From an uncultured Bacilli bacterium (GTDB lineage Bacteria > Bacillota_I > Bacilli_A > RF39 > UBA660), in NCBI GenBank assembly GCA_944358795.1, contig CALVRW010000050.1, forward strand, positions 1-38,816: a stretch of 38,816 bases of DNA, given 5' to 3'. Shown piece by piece: positions 34,465 through 38,816 of this stretch. How positions within the stretch are numbered: position 1 is the first letter of the stretch; each line of letters starts with the position of its first letter. Both the position numbers and the translations under genes were made by a program. The notes beneath the pieces were generated by a model. That model did no database searches, was not told where the DNA came from, and saw only the letters and a list, made by a program, of their open reading frames with translations.

Positions 34465-34502
34465 CCTCTTATAAATAAACTTTTATAGGAGGATTTTTTA
34501 TG
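34465..34502 (+). promoter_or_regulatory. Hairpin over the mntP ribosome binding site
   Basis: CCTCTTATAAA (34465-34475) and TTTATAGGAGG (34482-34492) form an 11-bp stem with one T-G pair, followed by ATTTTTT and the ATG at 34500. The Shine-Dalgarno AGGAGG is the end of the 3' arm. It looks like a spoIIR terminator that also masks the next gene's ribosome site. It is too short to be a yybP-ykoY manganese riboswitch. Confidence 0.7.
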
Positions 34503-35039
34503 CATGCTCTTATAATTATAATAATCGCAATTAGTTTAAGTATGGATGCTTTCAGTCTATCTTTAGCTTATGGAACATTAAATATCAATAAAAAGGATAC
34601 TAGATTATTATCATTTATTGTTGGTATATATCATTTTTTTATGCCTTTACTTGGAATGTTAATTGGTAGTCTCATCTTAAACTTATTACCAATTAGCCCT
34701 AATGTGATTGTATTTATCGTACTATTATTTATTGGTATAGAAATGATTGGAGAAAGTAGAAATCCCCATACACAGAAAGATATGAAAATCATGAGTAAAA
34801 GGGATTTATTTTTATTTGCTTTTGCAGTAAGTATTGATAGTTTTTCTGTCGGAATTGGTTTAAAGTCCATTTCAAACCATGTTATATTAAGTGCTTTGAC
34901 ATTTTCTTTCTCTAGTTTCTTTTTTACCTATTTAGGATTAGTATTAGGGAAAAAAATTAATAATAAGATTGGAACAATTTCTACATTGTGTGGAGGAATT
35001 GTATTAATTATCATTGGTATTATTGCGTTATTCACTTAG
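34500..35039 (+). CDS. MntP/YtaF-type manganese efflux pump-like protein
   Basis: 179-residue membrane protein with six predicted helices and the internal repeat of the MntP family: SMDAFSLSLAYG (14-25) and SIDSFSVGIGL (112-122), both with the Asp thought to line the ion path. MntP exports manganese in E. coli, while YtaF is the sporulation-linked Bacillus relative; the neighbour spoIIR makes the second plausible. No promoter is visible between spoIIR and this gene, so it depends on read-through or a start inside spoIIR. Confidence 0.85.
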   Translation: MHALIIIIIAISLSMDAFSLSLAYGTLNINKKDTRLLSFIVGIYHFFMPLLGMLIGSLILNLLPISPNVIVFIVLLFIGIEMIGESRNPHTQKDMKIMSKRDLFLFAFAVSIDSFSVGIGLKSISNHVILSALTFSFSSFFFTYLGLVLGKKINNKIGTISTLCGGIVLIIIGIIALFT

Positions 35040-35066
35040 AACATGTAAAGAGATTGTCGTTAATAT

Positions 35067-35095
35067 TTGCGAAAAAATCAATTTCATATTATAAT
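35067..35095 (+). promoter_or_regulatory. fba promoter
   Basis: TTGCGA (35067-35072), 17 nt, TATAAT (35090-35095), 15 nt before the fba ATG. Confidence 0.6.
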
Positions 35096-35110
35096 AATTA
35101 AGGTGATGAT

Positions 35111-35962
35111 ATGATAGTAAATACAAAAGAAATGTTAGAAAAAGCAAAAATAGAAAAATATGCAGTACCTCATTTTAACATCAATAATTTAGAATGGACG
35201 AGGTATATATTAGAGGAATGTCAAAAACAAAACACACCTGTTATTATTGGTGTCAGTGAAGGTGCCCTTCATTATATGGGAGGATATCATACAGTAGTAG
35301 GAATTGTAACAAATTTAGTAAAAGATTTAAATATCACAATTCCAGTTGCTATTCATTTAGATCATGGTAGTAGTGTAGAATCTTGTAAAAAATGTATTGA
35401 TGCTGGATTTACTTCTGTTATGATTGATGCTTCAAAATATGATTTAGAAACAAACATTAAGATGGTTAAGGAAGTTGTAGATTATGCTCATCTTAAAAAT
35501 GTAACCGTAGAAGCAGAAATTGGTCATGTTGGTGGAGCTGAAGATGGAATTGAATCAGATCTTGCTTATGCTAAAGTGGAAGATGCAATTACATTAGTAA
35601 AAGAAACCAATATTGATTCTCTAGCTCCAGCAGTAGGAAGCGCTCATGGAATTTATAAAGGAATTCCTAAGATTAATTATGAATTAATTGAAACAATTCA
35701 AAAGGAAACACAATTACCACTTGTATTACATGGTGGAAGTGGAATCCCTGATGATATTATTAAAGAAAGTATTCAAAGAGGTATTAATAAATTAAATATT
35801 AATACAGATTTACAAATTGTATGGAGTAAGGCAGTTCGAAGCTTTTTACAAGAAAATACGGAAGTATATGATCCAAGAAAAGTAATTAAAGCTGGAGAAC
35901 TTACAATGAAAGAAATGATTGATAAAAAAATCGCATTATTAGGAAGTGCAAATAAAGCATAG
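35111..35962 (+). CDS. fba: Fructose-bisphosphate aldolase, class II
   Basis: Zinc-dependent aldolase that interconverts fructose 1,6-bisphosphate with glyceraldehyde 3-phosphate and dihydroxyacetone phosphate. It has 283 residues. Motifs are YAVPHFNINNLEW (17-29), AIHLDHGSS (80-88; D84 catalytic, H85 zinc), VEAEIGHVGG, LAPAVGSAHGIYKG (zinc His) and LHGGSGIP, followed by KLNINTDLQ. It could be a tagatose- or related ketose-bisphosphate aldolase of the same family. The neighbour murA matches the Bacillus fbaA-tal-murAB locus and favours fba. The Shine-Dalgarno is AGGTGATG. Confidence 0.92.
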   Translation: MIVNTKEMLEKAKIEKYAVPHFNINNLEWTRYILEECQKQNTPVIIGVSEGALHYMGGYHTVVGIVTNLVKDLNITIPVAIHLDHGSSVESCKKCIDAGFTSVMIDASKYDLETNIKMVKEVVDYAHLKNVTVEAEIGHVGGAEDGIESDLAYAKVEDAITLVKETNIDSLAPAVGSAHGIYKGIPKINYELIETIQKETQLPLVLHGGSGIPDDIIKESIQRGINKLNINTDLQIVWSKAVRSFLQENTEVYDPRKVIKAGELTMKEMIDKKIALLGSANKA

Positions 35963-36010
35963 CACGTATTATATGAAAATACATATAGTATAAGTAGTTT
36001 GGGGGAAATT

Positions 36011-37261
36011 ATGAAACAAATTATAATTGAAGGTGGTCATCCATTACATGGTAAAATTGTTGTAAGTGGAGCAAAGAATAGTGCTGTTGCCTTATTACCT
36101 TCAGCAATTTTATGTGATGGAGTTGTCACTATTGATAATGTACCAATGATTTCTGATATTGAAGCAATTAAAGAAATATTAGTGTATCTAGGGGCAAAAG
36201 TGGAATGTGAAAATGATAAAATAACGATTGATAGTAGAACAATTCAAAATCGAGTAATCCCTGAGTCATTAGCAAAAAAATTAAGAGCTTCATATTATTT
36301 TATGGGGGCATTATTGGGAAAATTTAAAAAAACAGAGATGTCATTCCCAGGAGGTTGTTCAATTGGTGCTAGACCAATCGATTTACATTTAAAAGGATTT
36401 GAAGACTTAGGAGCAAAAGTTTCTTCAAATGAAAATCAATACTTAGTGCAAGCTACAAAATTAATAGGAACTGATTTATATGTAAAACACAGCGTTGGTG
36501 CTACAGTGAACTTATTATTTTCGTCTGTATTAGCAGATGGAATCACAATAATTCATGATGCTGCCAAAGAGCCAGAAATTACCAATGTAGTTGAATTGTT
36601 ACAAAATATGGGAGCAAATATTAGTGGAAAAGGAACAGATACCTTAGTAATTCATGGAGTAGAAACATTACATGGTGCAAGTATTTCTGTTATTCCTGAT
36701 CGAATTGAAGCTGGTACTTATATCATTGCTGGTGCATTATGTGGAAATCAACTAGAAATTACGAATATTAATCCAGAACATTTAAATTCATTAATTGATA
36801 TTTTACAAAAGATGCAAGCAGATATTACCATCTTAAAAGATTCTGTTATTATGAATCATAAAGAAACATTATTGCCAGTTAATATTAAGACGGAAGTATA
36901 TCCAGGATTTCCTACGGATTTACAACAACCAATGACTACATTATTAACAACAGTATCTGGTAATTCAACGTTAGAAGAAACAATTTATGAAAATCGCTTT
37001 AAACATGTTTCTTATTTAAATGAAATGGGAGCATCAATTAAAATTGAAGATAGAAAATTAATGATTACTGCTCCAACTAAGTTAAATGGAAAAACAGTTG
37101 TTGCGACAGATTTAAGAGCAGGTGCAAGTCTTATTCTTGCTGGATTATCAGCATTAGGTGAAACAACAATAACAGAGGTAGAACATATTTTACGTGGATA
37201 TGAAAATATCATTGAAAAATTGGAAAATGTTGGTGCTAAAATAAAATTAGAAGAAATATAA
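36011..37261 (+). CDS. murA: UDP-N-acetylglucosamine 1-carboxyvinyltransferase
   Basis: First committed enzyme of peptidoglycan synthesis: transfers enolpyruvate from PEP to UDP-GlcNAc. From the ATG at 36011 it has 416 residues. K22 and N23 lie in SGAKNSAVALL. The catalytic Cys is C116 in SFPGGCSIGARPID, the fosfomycin target, so no Cys-to-Asp resistance substitution is present. PDRIEAGTYIIAGA and TDLRAGASLILAGL are conserved. A TTG start at 35999 is rejected, because GGGGGAA lies 5 nt before 36011. The position beside fba suggests the MurZ/MurAB paralogue. Confidence 0.97.
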   Translation: MKQIIIEGGHPLHGKIVVSGAKNSAVALLPSAILCDGVVTIDNVPMISDIEAIKEILVYLGAKVECENDKITIDSRTIQNRVIPESLAKKLRASYYFMGALLGKFKKTEMSFPGGCSIGARPIDLHLKGFEDLGAKVSSNENQYLVQATKLIGTDLYVKHSVGATVNLLFSSVLADGITIIHDAAKEPEITNVVELLQNMGANISGKGTDTLVIHGVETLHGASISVIPDRIEAGTYIIAGALCGNQLEITNINPEHLNSLIDILQKMQADITILKDSVIMNHKETLLPVNIKTEVYPGFPTDLQQPMTTLLTTVSGNSTLEETIYENRFKHVSYLNEMGASIKIEDRKLMITAPTKLNGKTVVATDLRAGASLILAGLSALGETTITEVEHILRGYENIIEKLENVGAKIKLEEI

Positions 37262-37262
37262 T

Positions 37263-37290
37263 AAAAGTAGAGGAAACTCTACTTTTTATT
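37263..37290 (+). terminator. murA terminator
   Basis: AAAAGTAGAG (37263-37272), tetraloop GAAA, and CTCTACTTTT (37277-37286): a perfect 10-bp stem ending in a T run. Confidence 0.85.
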
Positions 37291-37301
37291 AGGGGGAATT
37301 T

Positions 37302-37994
37302 ATGAAATTAAAAGCCATATTTATTTTAGCACTTATATCTTTTATCGTTTTTATTATCTATTTAAATTCAAAAGATACCAAAGTATACTATTTAACATTA
37401 GGAGATTATTTAGTAGAAGAAAATTCGAATGGTTATTCTGACATGGTAAAAGAAGAATTAGAAAGACGAAAAAAATTAGAATTATATTTATCAGAATTTA
37501 ATATTGAAGATGCAAGAGTAACGGATATGATTAATCAAATTGAGGAAAATAGAACAATCAAAATTGGAAAGAAAGAAAAAACAATTAAGAACGCTTTAAT
37601 TAAAGCAGATTTAGTATTATTATCAGTTGGATCGAATGATTTATTTTATAAATTAGAACATCAACCAGCAGTTACAGAAGAATTATATAATCGTGTAGAT
37701 CAAATATTAGAGGATAGTGAAAAACTTTATAAATTGATACGAGAATATAGTAAAGAGGACATTTTTGTAACTGGGTTTTATAATCCATTTTCTAGTGATT
37801 ATGATGAATTAATTCAGTATTCCAATGATAGATTAAAGAAAATATTAAATTCATGTGATATGACATATATAGAAGTAGATAAATGTGTAAATCCGATACC
37901 AGAAAGATTAGAAGAAAAATTAACAAAGGTAGAAAATCAATGTGTTTATCAAAATATAGAAAAAGAAATGGAAAAGAAACTATTTGAATCTTAG
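37302..37994 (+). CDS. Degenerate SGNH/GDSL-hydrolase-fold protein, membrane anchored
   Basis: 230-residue protein with an N-terminal membrane helix (AIFILALISFIVFIIYL, 5-21). The layout follows SGNH hydrolases such as YpmR: block I YYLTLGDYL (29-37) and block III LLSVGSNDLFY (105-115). In block I the catalytic Ser of GDS is Tyr (Y36), and no C-terminal DxxH of block V is seen, so esterase activity is doubtful. It may be a binding protein derived from a hydrolase. The Shine-Dalgarno is AGGGGGAA, after the murA terminator, so it depends on read-through or an unseen promoter. Confidence 0.65.
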   Translation: MKLKAIFILALISFIVFIIYLNSKDTKVYYLTLGDYLVEENSNGYSDMVKEELERRKKLELYLSEFNIEDARVTDMINQIEENRTIKIGKKEKTIKNALIKADLVLLSVGSNDLFYKLEHQPAVTEELYNRVDQILEDSEKLYKLIREYSKEDIFVTGFYNPFSSDYDELIQYSNDRLKKILNSCDMTYIEVDKCVNPIPERLEEKLTKVENQCVYQNIEKEMEKKLFES

Positions 37995-38023
37995 TTGAAA
38001 GAAAAGAAAAATCATGTTAGAAT
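37995..38023 (+). promoter_or_regulatory. Promoter of the Bax-inhibitor-1 family gene
   Basis: TTGAAA (37995-38000), 17 nt, TAGAAT (38018-38023), beginning right after the preceding stop codon and 16 nt before the ATG. Confidence 0.65.
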
Positions 38024-38039
38024 GAGAGTAGGTGATAAT

Positions 38040-38687
38040 ATGGAAACAAATAAATTATTTTCTAAAGTGTTTATGTGGATGTTTTTAGGCTTGCTAACGA
38101 CAGGTCTTACAAGTTACTATGTTGTATCAAATCCGAATATTTTAACAAATGTTATGGGTGGAAGTACATATTTAATTTTAATTATATTAGAAATTGGATT
38201 AGTAATCTTTTTATCAAGTCGAATAAAGAAAATGAGTTTTATGACTGCTTGGATATCATTTATCCTATATTCCTTAGTAAATGGTATTACGATTGCATCA
38301 ATTTTAATCGTATATGAATTAAGCTCTATCATCTTAATGTTTGGTCTTACCGCTTTGTTATTTTTAATATTTGGATTAATTGGTTATTTTACTAAAACTG
38401 ATTTATCAAAATTTGGAAATATTCTTCTTATGATGTTAATTGGTATTTTAATTACATCACTTGTAAATATTTTCTTAGGTAATGAAATGATCGATATGAT
38501 TGTTTGTGCAGTAGGTGTGATTGTTTTCTTAGGACTTGTTGCATACGATGTTCAAAAAATAAAACAATTAACTTATGTGATTGAAGATAATAATAAATTA
38601 GCAATTATCGGGGCACTAGAGTTGTATTTAGATTTTATTAATATATTCTTATATTTGTTACAACTTTTTGGAAATAGTAAGGATTAA
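38040..38687 (+). CDS. Bax inhibitor-1/YccA family membrane protein
   Basis: 215-residue membrane protein with about seven helices, opening METNKLFSKVFMWMFLGLLTTGLTSYYV as in the bacterial BI-1 (YbhL/YetJ) family, and with the C-terminal stretch VAYDVQKIKQL and ALELYLDFINIFLYLLQLFG. B. subtilis YetJ is a pH-sensitive calcium leak channel; that role is a family inference here. The ATG at 38040 has AGGTGATAAT before it. An upstream TTG at 37995 is the -35 element of the promoter and not a start. Confidence 0.9.
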   Translation: METNKLFSKVFMWMFLGLLTTGLTSYYVVSNPNILTNVMGGSTYLILIILEIGLVIFLSSRIKKMSFMTAWISFILYSLVNGITIASILIVYELSSIILMFGLTALLFLIFGLIGYFTKTDLSKFGNILLMMLIGILITSLVNIFLGNEMIDMIVCAVGVIVFLGLVAYDVQKIKQLTYVIEDNNKLAIIGALELYLDFINIFLYLLQLFGNSKD

Positions 38688-38729
38688 ATACAGAGAAAAA
38701 GAGTAAATTTTTTTCGCAAAGAAATTTGA

Positions 38730-38735
38730 TATAAT
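38730..38735 (+). promoter_or_regulatory. -10 element for the last gene
   Basis: TATAAT lies 30 nt upstream of the ATG at 38766. The region 17 nt upstream is T-rich without a good -35. Confidence 0.4.
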
Positions 38736-38765
38736 TACTGCATAATAAAAAGGTGGTATGTAGTA

Positions 38766-38816
38766 ATGAATAGACAAATGAGAAGAAATTTGAGAAAAGA
38801 TAAAGATCTAGTAAAA
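38766..38816 (+). CDS. Unidentified gene, 5' end only
   Basis: The first 17 codons (MNRQMRRNLRKDKDLVK) run off the end of the window. The start is supported by AAAGGTGG upstream and by a TATAAT. The visible part is basic and not enough to name a family. Confidence 0.6.
   Translation, partial: MNRQMRRNLRKDKDLVK

Noticed and set aside
34455-34499. yybP-ykoY manganese riboswitch before the MntP-like gene
   Set aside because: Only 45 nt separate the genes; the riboswitch is much longer and its conserved loops are not seen.

Overview
The window is the chromosomal replication-origin region of a very AT-rich, low-GC Gram-positive bacterium. Two gene sets diverge from a central origin (about 9094-9592). 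To the left on the minus strand lie dnaA-dnaN-comK-recF-gyrB-gyrA. To the right on the plus strand lie rpmH-rnpA-yidC-jag-(HD protein)-mnmE-(ZIP transporter)-mnmG-rsmG-noc. TGA is used as a stop and TGG as Trp, so the standard bacterial code applies and not the Mycoplasma code. Gene order, SpoIIR, ComK, Noc and WhiA all point to class Bacilli. An uncultured lineage near Erysipelotrichales/RF39 is my guess, not a demonstrated placement.

Left arm (1-9093): a cluster of three identical parS-like sites in a 28-bp tandem repeat sits just beyond gyrA. The initiation/gyrase operon follows. A gene encoding a ComK-like competence regulator occupies the dnaN-recF interval, where relatives usually carry the small S4-domain gene yaaA. 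oriC is bipartite: DnaA-box-like 9-mers occur on both sides of dnaA, mostly in the form TTTTCCACA instead of TTATCCACA.

Right arm, 9663-19349: ribosomal protein L34, RNase P protein, the YidC insertase and Jag, tRNA-modification enzymes (MnmE/MnmG), RsmG, and a ParB-family protein whose specificity residues are Noc-like. The noc reading frame runs on without a stop into a 412-residue Pro/Asn-rich segment that has its own strong Shine-Dalgarno and ATG. One extra A in an A6 run would restore a stop exactly at the junction.

19397-25575: a head-on, minus-strand gene for a divergent kinase-fold protein; uvrB; a radical SAM/SPASM protein; a YvlD-like membrane protein; lgt; trxB.

25735-33882: yvcK-whiA, an unknown protein, a DHH phosphoesterase in the gdpP position, rplI, replicative helicase, a G5/LysM/M23 peptidase, walJ and rlmH. 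Most genes are tightly spaced or overlapping, so this region reads as a few long operons.

33933-38816: spoIIR, an MntP-like exporter, class II aldolase, murA, a degenerate SGNH-fold protein, a Bax-inhibitor-1 family membrane protein, and the first 17 codons of an unrecognised gene. In front of spoIIR and mntP, terminator-like hairpins contain the Shine-Dalgarno sequence in their 3' arm.

Most worth a second look: the ComK homologue in the initiator operon, the Noc fusion/indel junction with candidate Noc-binding sites around noc and comK, and the compact parS array without a parS-type ParB in view.
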